Of a stretch of 64,000 nucleotides of DNA, positions 11,401-22,086 are shown one piece after another. Position 1 is the first letter of the stretch. Each line of letters begins with the position of its first letter. Source of the DNA: Angiostrongylus vasorum (Eukaryota > Nematoda > Chromadorea > Rhabditida > Metastrongylidae); the NCBI GenBank assembly GCA_018806985.1, contig JADANN010000162.1, forward strand, positions 1,633,501-1,697,500. Reading direction: 5' to 3'. The position numbers and the translations under genes are program-made. The notes below the pieces were generated by a model that saw only the letters and a list, made by a program, of their open reading frames with translations, was not told where the DNA came from and searched no databases.

Positions 11401-14400
11401 TTCTAGTCTACTGCCTACTCTTTTTTTTAAAGCAGGAACGATATGAAGTAGAAACACAAAAAATGTTGAGACACGAGCAAAACTTGGGACTTCAGGTGGG
11501 CTACCAAGCCATGATTACCTTTACTATCAGCAATCAGTCATCAACGGGAATTATCTGGAAACAACAAATTGGCATTAGACCTAGTTAGGGGTAATCGCAG
11601 GTTCTAAGCCTACATCCGAGTTTTGCTCAGGACAATTGTGGTTGTGCTTCACATCATCCCATGCCATGAAAAACGAAGGCGCAGTAAAAAAAAACTAAGT
11701 TAAGACATTGTGATTTCAACTGTTGCTTTAGTTTACTGATGTCAATGCGATTTATGCTCGACAAATCATTGCCGTTGATGACTAGTTGATGAAAGCATAC
11801 AGTGGAGTAAAACATTGCTGAGAGAAATCCAAGCCAAGGCGGCACCGGTTAGTGTCGTGAAAAACGCAATAGCCCCCCGGTAAGTGTAGCCGCGGGTTTG
11901 AAGCCCACCTCTGAGATTTGCATATATCTCAGCACCTTGGTGGCTGTACTTCAATTTCTGTAGATATCAATGTGACTTTGATAATTTTAGGGCGTCATTC
12001 GTGAGGAAAAACACTAGTGCAGGAAAGAGTACTGCGTGTCACAAATAGGATAATAATAAGATTTTCAAAGGTTTCTGAGTACAAACACATGTTGCTGACT
12101 GATCATTCCACTTATTTTCATTCAAGACATCAAACTTGCAGATTAAAAGTCTGGTTTTAACTATGTGATCCCCTCAATTGTCGTTTTCTTCAAAATCATA
12201 TCTGCTTCGTCGTGGAGTCACCATAGTGAGCAGAAAAGCCTTTGCCAGTACTTTAATTTCTATTCCATCACAATTATTCTCCGCAGGTTGTTTTTCACGA
12301 CAACATGGTAGCTCATAAGAAATCTGTTAAACGACATCTGAGGTGATGCAATAAACCTCGCTTTCAGATGTCGTTGCCAAAAATTATGCAGTGAGGATCT
12401 CAAGAAGCAAATTTTGTGACAGATTAGTAGGTTGTTTTTCCCTCTAATTGTGATGGATCAAATTAGCAGCATCTACTTTGGCACTGCCAGTTGACTTCTC
12501 TATCAATAAAAAAGATCACTAAAGGGATAGAGGGGTCAACCGACAAGATATGGCAAAGATAGAAGAAGAAAAGCTAATATGTTCGGCTCCTGCCAATCCC
12601 TTTTGCCATCCCGGGATGTTTTGCCATGTATTAGACCTCGTTAACCATAACAGAATTGACTGAATGCATATTTAGCCTACGGAGTAGGTTTTGAGGCTTG
12701 GAAATAGCAAAGCAGTGATTTTGTGCTCCCAGTCAAGGCTGGGACCGACTTGCCGAACATGGAGGAATGAAGGGCTAGTTTAATTTCCTGATTTCGAGCG
12801 AGATCCACACAATGACTATTTATGTATTACAAAGCACTTTAACCATTATGCCACACCCGTTGAATAAATTCATTGTTCGTTGCAGATCAAAAGCTACCAT
12901 GGACGATCTATTTGCTCATAGAAACAATAACGGGCATACGGCGTAAGCTGATGGTTTCAAACGCTCTAAATGAAGGAGTTCAAATTCGTACAAAAAAGAG
13001 GAGATTATGGATGAGAAAAAATAAGAAATTTCACTAGCTTTTGTGGAAATGATGCGAAGCAACCACTGTCTATCCAACGACTCTCCCACAGTTGTCTGCC
13101 TCATGGTAAAGTGCCATCTAACTCAAAACTCAGGGCTTCAAGCGAACTTCACGCCAATGTCTCACTCGATTCGTCACTCATCTTGGAATTTGCTTCTTTC
13201 AAAGCCACAATTTTATGCTCATGAAACTTACATGTCGGATCAATGACAATACCAAAATAGCCCAAAAAATATTGTTGCTATATGACAGATGATGTTGCTC
13301 TTTCGGCAAAAGCAGACGATGTTTCAATGTTGACGACATGGCAAACTTATGTAAAACCCTTTCTAAAACATCGTCCTGACTTTTGAATTTGTCCGAAGCT
13401 AAAATTTTCATAAGGTCCAAAAAAAAATAAAATCGATTTTCCAGGACTTTCAAAGAAATAGTGCCAGTAGGCAACATCTACCCCGAGCACGAAAACATCA
13501 GTTTCGCTCGGATTCATTGCTCGAAATGGCAGCGTCGACGAAAGAAAAGAGCGAAAAAAAACTTCAAGAAAAAAAACCGAAAAAAAATCGGAAACAGCAC
13601 AGTGAGCAGATTTGTCTTGCTAAAAAAGACCTGTGGATTACACTGGTTTTATGATATTTCAGTCAATAGAAAATGAAATTCAGTTCGCAATAATAATCAA
13701 TAATAGCAGAGATATATTGAATAGAGTGAAACCACTACCTTTTTGGCCACATACGAGTTTAAATCGATTCATATGACCCACTATGTGTTAACAAAACATA
13801 ACGCCCGAGATTATCTATGCCCTTCTCTCTTAGAGATTTATTTTACTCTTTAAAGCTTTTTTACAGCACTTTTTATAAAATTCATCGATGACTTCGGATG
13901 TCACATCAAGCGTAGCTTGTGAAAAACTGTTCTCTACACTTAATAATTTACAAAAAATATTTGGGCGGACGAACTTACTGACCGTTCAATTGCTATGATG
14001 AACCACGGGGTTAGTATGGTATGGATGCACAGGGAAAAAAATTGTAGAAATACTCTCAGGATAAGTTGACAAACCTCCCAACAGTTTGCCGCCTCATAAT
14101 GGCTGGAAAGTGTTTCTGGATGTCGGACTGCGATGTCCTGCGGAGATTCATCCCCCTCGCAAGGTCTCCGAAGCTGAGAAGGAGTCCGGCGTTTCCATCG
14201 GGAAGCCAAGCTAAGAGTGAACCAACACCAGGACCCACCATCGTCCTGGTATCAAAGTCTCAGTGGCAAATCTCCCTCTGATCCACAAAGACTGCGACTG
14301 CCTGTGGTGGTGAAGACCTGGGGGCAGACTCTGCCCAGACTGACCTCGGGATTCCAGGGAACCACAACGGCTTAACCAGCAAATCTCCGAAAAAAAGAGA

Positions 14401-16776
14401 TTATGCTGGAGCCTGCACAACCAGTGAGGACGGGCCATTCAAGTATCAAATAAGTAAGCTAGTAAGTAGTAAGTTGACAAACACTTTTAAATGACGTTGT
14501 GGTTGTATGGTGGGCCATAGTAATATATGAAAAATTGTAGCAGATATGCCACGATACTCTCAATTTTTTCAGCTCATCTAGCTTGCAAAAAATCATTGTG
14601 TGGTGTCTAAAAACCAGAAAGTCTGTAGACGACATAAAAGTAGGCCTCGTCACAGGCGACAACCCATGCAAGCTTCAGCACTGGGCCTTACGAGTTAAAG
14701 ACAACGCATCTCGTGCCGGATGATGAGAAAGGTCAACAGTGAAGAATCACAGTGTCGTTATTGAGGATAGAACCATTGTTTTGTTCGTGACTACAAATTT
14801 TTTCTCACTGAGGTTATGACTTCTGTTATGAAAGCAGTATGAAATACTGAATGAGAAATAGAAGCCCACAAATTCCTCTTCTTATTAACACGAGAGAACC
14901 TAGAAGGATTCAAAAAATTCTAGCTTACTCACCCATATTTGCAGTTTTACGCGTTTGTCACCTCGAAATACGGTTTTCACCTTAAAAAAGGCAAACATGA
15001 GATTGGGTCGAAGTGATTTCCTTAGTAAAATGTCCTCTACGGACCAATACCTGGGAAAAAAATCGACGATGGATCTTACCTTAAAATCGATTCCTACTGT
15101 CGAAACAAATGCGGATGTGAACGAATCATCGCAGTAGCGGAATAAGAATGACGTTTTCCCCACTGATGAGTTGCCAATAATCAACAACTGAAAACAGGAA
15201 AATAATCAATAGGAAGAAAAACGCGGAACTGTTGGTAAATTTGGAGAAACTAGGATTTCACAGAAAATATTACCAAATCTGAAGATACTTTATCACGTGG
15301 TACTCCAACGAAACATATTAAATGAAAATCGCCATTCATAGTGCAGAAGGGGGCTATAAATTATGTGAAATGAAACTATGAAAAAAAAAGCCGATGGACA
15401 GACTTTTTGAGAAGAAACCATTTTCGCGAAGGAGAAATCTCGCAGCCAGTTTTTAGTCAATGCTCAGAAAACCCAGTGAATATTCCGTCGTCAAATGCGG
15501 CAGTGAAGGAACAACTTGTCATTCATACGCCAGTGCCAGTTTCCCAGCAACTACCAGAATTATTCTCCAACAAATAGGGTGTTTGAGAACCTTAGGACTC
15601 GACAAACTTTTACAAGGCACTTAGCCCCATCATTCAGCATATGTATTAAAAAATGTTGCTGTCAGATGAGTAGCTTCTGATTTAAGACTAGTAATATCCT
15701 AAAGAACTTTGCAAGTATTAAACACGAGTGCTGCTTTCGTCACTGTTGTTCTTGTGAAAGGAGCCACGTTTGTTCACACGCTCCGTTACACGAGATACGG
15801 GCTTCGATGACAAGAAGCGAGAAAAAATCGTGCCCTACAGAAGCAAAGCATTTCTTCGTCATTAAACTTGGCAATTTTCCTGTCACTTTCCCGAATATGT
15901 AGATCTCAGCGTGTTTTCGTTAAATTAGTTAAAGATGAACGGAAGTATCCACTTTTTAAAATTGAAGGAATAGGCCATTCTCTGCGATCAACTATAGTTG
16001 GAAAGATTTGGTTTAGACAGCTTAGGTATGACGGTCATCTCAACCTTTCATTTTTTGTTAAAGGTTTCTCATCGGTGCCTTGACAAGGTGGCGATTAACG
16101 CTAATTAGAAATCCTCTTCAGAACTGTTGTCTCCTATTGTTTCTGGAGTTGTGTTGGGGGTAGAAATCGAAAGTAACCATGAACCATCTTGGTGCCGCTG
16201 TTTCTTTACGCCAACAACGAAGAAACACGAAATATCAAAAAATTACGTGAGTGAACACACTGTTCAAGGTGCTCGCAAAAAATCAACCCGCCTATGGAAA
16301 GCGGGTTTAGGCGATAAATGGAAATGAAGTTGGAACATCGACTAACGTGGAATCGATAGTAGCACAGCAATCTATGTGGGGACTTGCTTCTAGCCTTCTT
16401 ACAATTCTATCTTCAGTACGGAAATATGGAGCATTCCGGGAAGGTGCTGTAGTCTAGAAGCGCATTACGACTTATTTCAAAGAGTTCACGTAAATAAGCA
16501 TCTATGTAGATAGATAATGAGATAAAAGTTTCGAATTGGAGAAAAAATTCTGTCCTATGCACTTTGGTGTCCTTCAAAAATATGTTCTCATTTTTTTCAC
16601 CCTGTTCATGTTTGAGAAATAGTAGAGTCAAAATAAAACAGTTCTAAACAGGTTTGTGGGAAAAACAACTTATGAAACAAATTTCTCAACAAGGGATGGA
16701 AGCAAAGCACACCTTGAACATATAGTCAAAGTTCTGGTCTCCCTTGAGCCGGTTGGTGTCCTCCAGCGGCTGCCAT
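8410..16776 (-). CDS. rab-3: rab-3: synaptic-vesicle small GTPase RAB-3, seven coding exons
   Basis: Small GTPase of synaptic vesicles; in its GTP form it is known to bind RIM/rabphilin-type effectors and help dock vesicles. Exons on the minus strand: 16776-16713, 15187-15080, 14980-14933, 10740-10622, 10554-10430, 9674-9568 and 8490-8410. From exon 2 on, all junction phases agree and give 195 residues. Visible motifs: P-loop GNSSVGKT, switch II DTAGQE, base-binding NKCD and ETSAK, and a C-terminal CNC double-cysteine prenylation signal followed by TGA. With about 21 residues from exon 1 the total is about 216, near the 219 I recall for C. elegans RAB-3, to which it is almost identical through the G domain. 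Exon 1 has a one-base frame conflict (own entry). The gene is long (8.4 kb) because its introns are full of repeats; SINE-A, B and C copies lie inside it. An AATAAA on the minus strand near 7914-7909 could be its poly(A) signal, but this is unproven. Confidence 0.96.
8595..8945. repeat. Diverged tandem duplication in rab-3 intron 6
   Basis: Two head-to-tail units of roughly 170-185 bp. Shared landmarks: GGTTATGGAGT, CAATG.TGTACTATC vs CAATGGCATACTATC, ATCTAGGA.GTGGTC, and CTGGTATC/TTGGTATC at the end. Confidence 0.7.
9180..9465 (+). repeat. Family-C copy inside rab-3 intron 6
   Basis: Diverged copy with GCGGGTTCGAAACTGG and the TTTTGCAAATATCTCA segment; antisense to rab-3, about 100 bp from exon 6. 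Confidence 0.7.
9568..9674 (-). CDS. rab-3: rab-3 exon 6 (ETSAK motif)
   Basis: Starts after TTTTGCAG with the last two bases of Gly, then [20 protein letters not shown] and on to ...SLDK; donor AAG|GTAAGA. Confidence 0.97.
10123..10408 (+). repeat. SINE-A copy beside rab-3 exon 5
   Basis: Sense on the plus strand, antisense to rab-3. Its TTTTTATTTATCCTTTA tail stops about 20 bp from the exon 5 donor. Confidence 0.88.
10430..10554 (-). CDS. rab-3: rab-3 exon 5 (NKCD motif)
   Basis: One base, 41 codons and one base; completes Trp from exon 4 and ends CTA G|GTATAT. Contains GNKCDMD, the guanine-specificity motif. A SINE-A tail starts about 20 bp beyond its donor. Confidence 0.97.
10622..10740 (-). 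CDS. rab-3: rab-3 exon 4 (switch II)
   Basis: Starts with GAC of [10 protein letters not shown] after CATTGCAG and runs 39 codons plus two bases to a TG|GTAGGT donor. It covers the catalytic glutamine loop and the [15 protein letters not shown] strand and helix. Confidence 0.97.
11400..11965. repeat. Diverged family-C cluster in rab-3 intron 3
   Basis: A minus copy 11400-11580, a plus fragment to about 11680 and a plus copy 11688-11965 (TGCATATATCTCAGCACC). It repeats the inverted arrangement at greater age. Confidence 0.6.
12640..12860 (-). repeat. Old SINE-A copy in rab-3 intron 3
   Basis: TTGACTGAATGCATATTTAG through CCGACTTGCCGAACATGGAG keep the family order at low identity. Confidence 0.45.
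14072..14462 (+). repeat. Family-B copy in rab-3 intron 3
   Basis: Plus copy ending CAAGTATCAAATAAGTAAGC; antisense to rab-3. Confidence 0.87.
14933..14980 (-). CDS. rab-3: rab-3 exon 3
   Basis: 16 codons, [16 protein letters not shown], phase 0 on both sides. The acceptor is the less usual TTTTTTAAG; the donor is TGG|GTGAGT. Only about 100 bp separate it from exon 2, while the next intron is 4.2 kb. Confidence 0.97.
15080..15187 (-). CDS. rab-3: rab-3 exon 2 (P-loop and switch I)
   Basis: 36 codons, phase 0 at both ends, from [12 protein letters not shown] to VGIDFK. Acceptor TTTTCAG before TTG; donor AAG|GTAAGA. It carries the phosphate-binding P-loop and the switch I threonine. Confidence 0.97.
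15188..16712. other. rab-3 intron 1, nothing else seen
   Basis: 1.5-kb intron with no family A, B or C copy, unlike the other long introns of the gene, so it is a natural place to look for neuronal enhancers (inference only). Confidence 0.6.
16713..16776 (-). CDS. rab-3: rab-3 exon 1 (N-terminus, one-base frame conflict)
   Basis: Begins with ATG directly after a CTTTACAG acceptor, as expected for an SL trans-spliced first exon, and ends AAG before GTGTGC. The ATG frame reads [12 protein letters not shown], which resembles the start I recall for C. elegans RAB-3 (MAAGGQPQG...). The last nine codons read DQNFDYMFK, the conserved family lead-in to exon 2, but in another frame: 37 bases, not 36 or 39, separate ATG from the GAC codon. 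Read from ATG the exon hits TGA after 16 codons. Either one base is extra (assembly error or true mutation), or an unseen 5' exon supplies the in-frame start. The DQNF frame is open upstream to a TGA but has no ATG. Confidence 0.8.
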
Positions 16777-17252
16777 CTGTAAAGTAAGTAAGCGAGATCG
16801 TTGAAAACAGAGGCGAGTGAGGAAAATCAACCAGCATTCCCAAATATTACCAAAGCTGGAAACATAGGCTAGTTGTTACTCTTCCAGACTAAAAATCTGT
16901 TCTTTAGTTGTGGTGAGAAGGACACAGCTTGAAACAAATACTACTTTAAGGGAGGAAGGAAAGATAAATATTGCTTGACACAGTGAGGAAATCGTAAAAA
17001 TAGAATTTTCGTAGACGTAGGTATTGACGGATGCTGTTGTTCACACAAATAGCGCATCTACTGTTCAAATATTTGGAAAGCAATACGTCAAATGTGTGAA
17101 AAGGATTAATTGTCACAACACGAAGTCGTTGAATGAGCTATGAAGTGGCAATCAGACAGTTCGAATACAGATCGAGTCATAGGTGTAGCAAACGTTGAAA
17201 TGTAGTCGTAATCCAGAAAGAAAGAATAACATCGGCCGTACTCTGTATTCAG

Positions 17253-17381
17253 GTTGACGGCGATCGGTGCACGGCTTCCAGGACTGCCCCCTAAGGGAGG
17301 GGAGATCGATAAGCTGCGGGCTGAATCCATCGCGATGCGACCAGACGCCGTCGCGTCATCGTCGTCGTTCGCCGACGGAAG
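17253..17381 (+). CDS. Exon of unidentified plus-strand gene
   Basis: One base, 42 codons and two bases. Reads LTAIGARLPGLPPKGGEIDK and continues into a Ser-rich end. GC-rich relative to surroundings. An in-frame ATG (AMRPDAV) could be the start if this exon is trans-spliced. Confidence 0.62.
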
Positions 17382-18577
17382 GTAATCACTTGACGGTCAA
17401 ATCCATCATACACATATGAAATCGTTTCCAAAAAGCCTTGAGATTGGTACTCTGTAGAAGCGCTAGGCAAACGATTAGAATGACTTCAAAAATGGCGCAA
17501 ACGGTAAATCGAAAGCATGAATAAAAGGCTTAAGATGTCGGTGAATGACTGGCAATTTGGAGCCGTTCTTCAATGGATTGCACTATGAAGTGGGGCGCTG
17601 GCTGTGGGAATTGTGCATGATGTCGATATACTACATTATTCAGCAAGCAACGTAAATAAAGTTATAGCACGAATTTTGACGGCGTGCTACCATAAAAATT
17701 GTCGATATGCGTTGTTTTGAGCACCGAAAAAATCACTCAACGTGGGCAGATTGTCGTGTTTTCGTTTTTAAAATATTCTGTCTTGGTATTAAAAGTGTTC
17801 TGTCGTTGAAGGATCGATTATGACAACACATTCACTCGTCAAAATAAACTTCTTCCCAGTTGTTTCCCACTTTTGTGAAGACAGCCTCGCCTGCCACGTA
17901 CAAAGACTATTCCACTAGTTCAAATCCGTGCTTATCGATGTCATTGGAAAGCTACAGCTCGTCACACCAGAAACGGATTAGGAGCGAAAGAAAACGCGAG
18001 ATTCCGATGGGACTGGTTAGGTAAGCCGTCGGAGCAGATGAAGCCGATGCAGATGGCTGGCCAACTCTACGAAATCGATTTCTCTGTGGCGTTGGAAGCT
18101 CGGCTTCGCTCAGTTCCGAGGGAGTAGAAGCCTGCCACGATAATGATCTCCGCCGCTGAAGCTTCGATTTTCTTTTTGGATGCCGGAGCGCAGAAGAATG
18201 TCCGCAGTCTCTCGTGAAGTAATTATGGAATTGCGTTAGAAAGCTAGAGGAACTTGCTTTTCTTAGGAGAACGTCGTTAATAGCATTACGGCAGAGTTCT
18301 TTCTTTAGCTCCTTGTATAAAACTTTGTATCTTCGCAAGTTTAGAAGTTAGAGTTGGCGTTTTACAGAAAGGAGACAAAACCGCAGCAAAAAAATGTTAA
18401 ACTAGAAGTGCTCAAAATGAAGAAAGGAATTAACGTCGCCGAACGATGTTAGCGCGAATGATGTCATAATTTTATTGGGAAGGAACAGCGATTTTCAAGA
18501 ATTGTTCGATTATGAAATGATGTTTCCGAAGTCAGAACTCGGACAGACCTTCACGGAACTAGGGCGACCATCGACAG
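17253..18577 (+). CDS. Unidentified plus-strand gene, three consecutive exons
   Basis: Exons 17253-17381, 17958-18020 and 18489-18577 have recognisable acceptors (TGTATTCAG, AGCTACAG, GGAACAG) and donors (GAAG|GTAATC, TTAG|GTAAGC, ACAG|GTAATA). Their phases fit: 2-in/2-out, 2-in/2-out, 2-in/1-out. Joined, they give about 93 residues: a Gly/Pro start, a Ser-rich stretch (VASSSSFADGS), a basic segment (KRIRSERKRE) and an acidic-aromatic segment (DFQELFDYEMMFP) ending ELGRPST. I do not recognise the family. There is no membrane segment; it looks cytosolic or nuclear and phosphorylatable. It starts about 480 bp from rab-3 exon 1 and is transcribed away from it. A likely later exon is at 21932-22086; at least one exon between is missing, since the phases do not join directly. 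Open frames on the opposite strand here are judged shadows. Confidence 0.65.
17958..18020 (+). CDS. Exon of unidentified plus-strand gene
   Basis: 20 codons, SSHQKRIRSERKREIPMGLV, with a strong TTAG|GTAAGC donor; the phase matches both neighbours. A 129-codon open frame runs antisense through it. Confidence 0.62.
18489..18577 (+). CDS. Exon of unidentified plus-strand gene
   Basis: 29 codons starting DFQELFDYEMMFPKSELG, between GGAACAG and ACAG|GTAATA. The open frame, both splice sites and the phase match make it the best of the three exons. Confidence 0.65.
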
Positions 18578-19429
18578 GTAATATTATTTAAAAAAAAGCT
18601 GTGAGAAGGTGTTTAAAACATAGGAGCAGCTATTGTTGGCAATACTTTCTGCTTGCATTTTCATAGATAAATCAGGGGTGAAAAAGAATCGTAAGCTGAA
18701 ATTTATGCTAGCGAGCAGAGGTCAACTGAAAACGCCATCCCGAACCAAACTCAGCAGGAAACCCCCTCCTTATTTTTTTCCTGTTCCTCAAAACTGTACT
18801 TAATACGTAACGTGATGCCAACCTCTCATCTATTCCACAATTCCTGCACAGCTTAATTAGAAGGATATTTTTTAAAAAAAAGCGAACTCGTCTCGTCAGT
18901 TTTGCACAGAACTCTCTACACAATAAGAACGTAATCAAGGCTGAGCCGTATCGAAGGTATACAGAGCAGTTATATGAACAATTGCGTCGTCTCTACTATG
19001 TAACTGTCCTCAACAAACAAAAAACATCGATAACTGCAGCCAGTACATAGAGTCCATTTAATTCTGCGAATTCAGCGGAAAAGAAGGAGTGCATTACGTG
19101 GCTTGACAACGAGACAAGTTTCCACAATGGCGTTAAGTTTTTTTGGTAGACAGGTTTTCAATAAGCGAAAGGATCGTGATTTTTAATAATTTACCTTTCC
19201 TGAAGGTGTTCCATTTAATTACGGCCGTATATTTAGTACTATTAGTTTAGAGTAGCAGGGTAAACACCGTTATCCACAAAATCCATGAGTAATGGGACCA
19301 GCTCATTCAGAACATTCACTATAGTGCTAAAAAATGCGAGACTTTATAGTAAACCAAATTACATTCGTCTTGAAAATATCTTAAGTTGATGAGTCATCAT
19401 GGAGTTCGTATCACCCTTGTCAAGTCACC

Positions 19430-20545
19430 AACTTATGCTCGAGTTTATGAAACTCTTCAGAGAGGCTACGAAAGGTCTTAGGGGGAAGAACAGCAATAGC
19501 ATTGAGGCTATAGAAGGGGACCAGAATTGAAAGCTCTCGCCGAGATATTACCAATAACAAGACCAGAAGGATTTTTTAAGATGAAAGGTGTTTACAGAAT
19601 AGTCACCCTACTGAGAAGGTGACTGAGATGATCATCACTCACGACGAATACTCCGATTATTTCGACAATTATGTCGACTTCGCTTCATATAAGGCCAAAA
19701 AGCCACACATATGCCGTCACCAACGTTCATATTTCCGAGTTAGACAAGTTCCTTCAACGGTGAAGAATAAGTCCGAGCAAGATTAGAATCAAATATCTGG
19801 TGAACCTGCTATTAGTCTCATCGATGTTCTCCCAGCTTCCCTCATGTTACCCGTCATAACTCGATGCTTCAAATCAATGGACGAGCAGCAGGAATACACT
19901 ATTGCACAAGAACGGGCCCAAAGAAACATCGACAACTAACGCCCAGTCAGATTAGTACTTTTTGTCGTCAATGTCTTCAGTCGAGTAATCCACAACAGAA
20001 TTTTCCACATACTGGACAAGAGGCAATGGTATGAACCGGCAAGGTTTCGAAAAGTTCAGCATGTTGCCTGATATTCATGCAATATTGAGCTCATCGATGT
20101 CTCTTCAGAGTTCACATTTATAGATGCAAAAGAAATCTACACGTCATTTGGAGCGCAACGGTCATGGAATCTTTGGTCAGCTTCAGCACATGGAATTTCT
20201 TTGTGGCTATAGAATAACTTCAAAATGAGAACTTCGTAGGGCTCCAGAGTATGATACCACCTCTCAAGAAATACTTAGCGCCACTTTAGAAGATATTCTG
20301 AAGGGAAAGAAAATGGAGTGTGTTGGAGAGCTCGATACTTCCCAGCTATTCCGTCTTCGGTTCTTACGACATTATTGCAAAAAAAATTTTACAAGGCAGC
20401 AAAAGATGACAAGATCCTGCAAGTGGAACGAATGTTGGCTGATTTAGCCAACGCTTACGAAAAAGTTACAGCTGATCCTCCAGAAAGCTGTCGACATGTA
20501 GAAAATCAGGTGGGCCACATACGTAGTGCAACGCAACAATAACTC
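19430..20545 (+). mobile_element. Eroded RTE-type LINE, reverse transcriptase region
   Basis: Broken plus frames match RTE reverse transcriptase blocks: RNIDN*RPVRLLFVVNVFSR near 19920-19985, an SATLEDIL block near 20275, and VERMLADLANAYEKV at 20423-20467. Heavily mutated. Confidence 0.6.
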
Positions 20546-20704
20546 ATGTAAAAAGCAGTAGGTCATTATGTCCTTCACGAAGTCAAGCGCATAACCAGGA
20601 ACACCACCAATCAAATGGTTAGACTTCTTCATGGGAAAAAAAGAATAATGAAGGTTAATCTTGTAGTACGTACAACGAAAAAATTTTTTGAGCAATATTT
20701 CCCA

Positions 20705-20790
20705 GTAGTCAATCCCTGTGTGTGGTACATTCGATTTCATTAGCGGTCTTAAAGGTGATTTAATGCTTATTCGTCCTGCATAATAGACTG
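20705..20790 (-). repeat. Diverged SINE-A tail fragment
   Basis: GTCAATCCCTGTGTGTGG through GGTGATTTAATGC match the tail-side third; truncated. Confidence 0.5.
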
Positions 20791-21193
20791 CAGGCGGTGT
20801 GCACAAAACCAGTGACTCTGTCCTCTCAGAAAAGTCAATTTTTTTCAATTTATCGACTTCATATACATGGAAAGCGGATAAAAATTTACCCAGAACCAAA
20901 GACCAAATGTGCACTACATGGCACGGCACGTCTAACAATTGCGTCACATGCGCCCCATAGAAAAATATGTCATTCTATAGTGGGTGCAAATCAATAAAAA
21001 GGAACAAGATTGATGGTGGCCACTATATCCTAAAACGACGAAGCATCGTCGTCTGTTGTGTTTGAGATCGCTGGTGGGAAAACAGATGTGGTGTACGAAA
21101 AACATTTCATTTCCACAATAAAATTCGTCAACACTAGTAAATCAACGTTATCACTTATACTATTTGGTTCTGTTATAGCCATTATTATTATTA

Positions 21194-21512
21194 ATATTAC
21201 TCGTCATCACATATACTGTGCGGATCCCCTGCATTTCTCACACTTGATTCGTTCCACTCATCTGATTCTTCATCTACAGAGGTCTTCGAAGATTTCTGGC
21301 ATTGTTTGGACTGCTTCTTGAGGCTTTCGTCCTCATTATGTACGTCGCTCTGTAATGCTGCAGAGACGTGGACTAATACTTCAGCCTCGTCAAGAATACT
21401 TCGTACTATCCCACAGAGCGCTTGAGCGATGTCTTCTGGAATGTGACCGGCACTCTCAATATCTAGCCGGAATGCGAAACTCTGATCTCCGAAATCTGCC
21501 ACATCTTCGAGA
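21194..21512 (-). CDS. Possible C-terminal exon with OSR1_C/PF2-like domain
   Basis: A minus-strand frame of about 105 codons ending in TAA: DFGDQSFAFRLDIESAGHIP, then helix-like EDIAQALCG and LDEAEVLVHVSAALQ, and an acidic Ser/Lys-rich tail. The FxFRxD...IAxxL...VxVxxxL spacing resembles the OSR1_C/PF2 (CCT) domain of WNK and OSR1 kinases, recalled from memory. The acceptor is poor: CAG after GATGTGG, with the pyrimidine tract 17 bp upstream. It lies antisense inside the span of the plus-strand gene. It could be a real nested exon or a decayed gene copy. Confidence 0.35.
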
Positions 21513-21931
21513 TCCAGGAAAAAAATACACCGACAGCGAAACACAGATGGGCCGGTCACATAATAAGAAGAACAAACGATGCTACCTGATGGACTACTTC
21601 ACCAGCCACTTCGCTATCCCTATTATGAGTGCGGTTTACACAAAAAGAAAAAATAGAGGAAATTGCGCATAAAGTGACAAGAAGCTTTCAATACTAGCAC
21701 GAATATGAATACGCCTCTCTGTCTCGCTTTGAAGCCAAAATACAATATTCGAGCAACCCGTCTATGGTTTCGTCGTGATGAGGGGATGTCCTTCGGTGTA
21801 GGATTGTTATAAAGAATTAGAGGTTCATATTTAAACAATATTTCCAAAATCTGAGACATTTGCACTAAAGCATCCAGTTGAAAGTGGAGTAGAGCAAAGT
21901 TGCTGAAAAATTTTTTTTCGTTTTGTCTCAG

Positions 21932-22086
21932 AAAAAATAGCCCTCCGACACCCAATGGCAAGCGTCCGCCACCAGTGATGATCTCGAATCTCCCAGGTAC
22001 GGCTCGTTTCAACACGAATGCAGAACAGAACTTTCCCCTCAGTGCTGGAGACAGATCTGTTCGTGGATACGCATTTAAGTATCCAG
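21932..22086 (+). CDS. Probable exon, Pro-rich, perhaps same gene as 17.2-18.6 kb
   Basis: 51 codons between TTGTCTCAG and CCAG|GTAAAT: SPPTPNGKRPPPVMISNLPG, then a stretch ending RSVRGYAFKYP. The codon content and both splice sites look genuine. It enters at phase 2 and leaves at phase 1, so it cannot join 18577 (phase 1) directly. A possible follower is 23815-23879 (acceptor GCTTCAG, frame NRPANPIQLPS), which is phase-compatible but weak. Function unknown. Confidence 0.55.

Noticed and set aside
17106..17396. Minus-strand frame MDSARSLSISPPLGG... as an upstream rab-3 exon; its AATACAGA|GTACGG donor would join exon 1 in the DQNF frame.
   Set aside because: The same bases form a plus-strand exon with better acceptor and donor and in phase with two further plus exons. 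The minus version lacks a good acceptor. A one-in-three phase match is weak evidence.
17952..18338. 129-codon minus-strand frame (RRRSLSWQASTPSELSEAEL).
   Set aside because: Antisense to a spliced plus-strand exon (17958-18020) with strong sites. The frame has no partner exons; probably a shadow, though strand-specific RNA would settle it.
20444..20947. 167-codon minus-strand frame, the longest in the window.
   Set aside because: It crosses the RTE remnant antisense and a diverged SINE-A fragment; no motif, no splice context.
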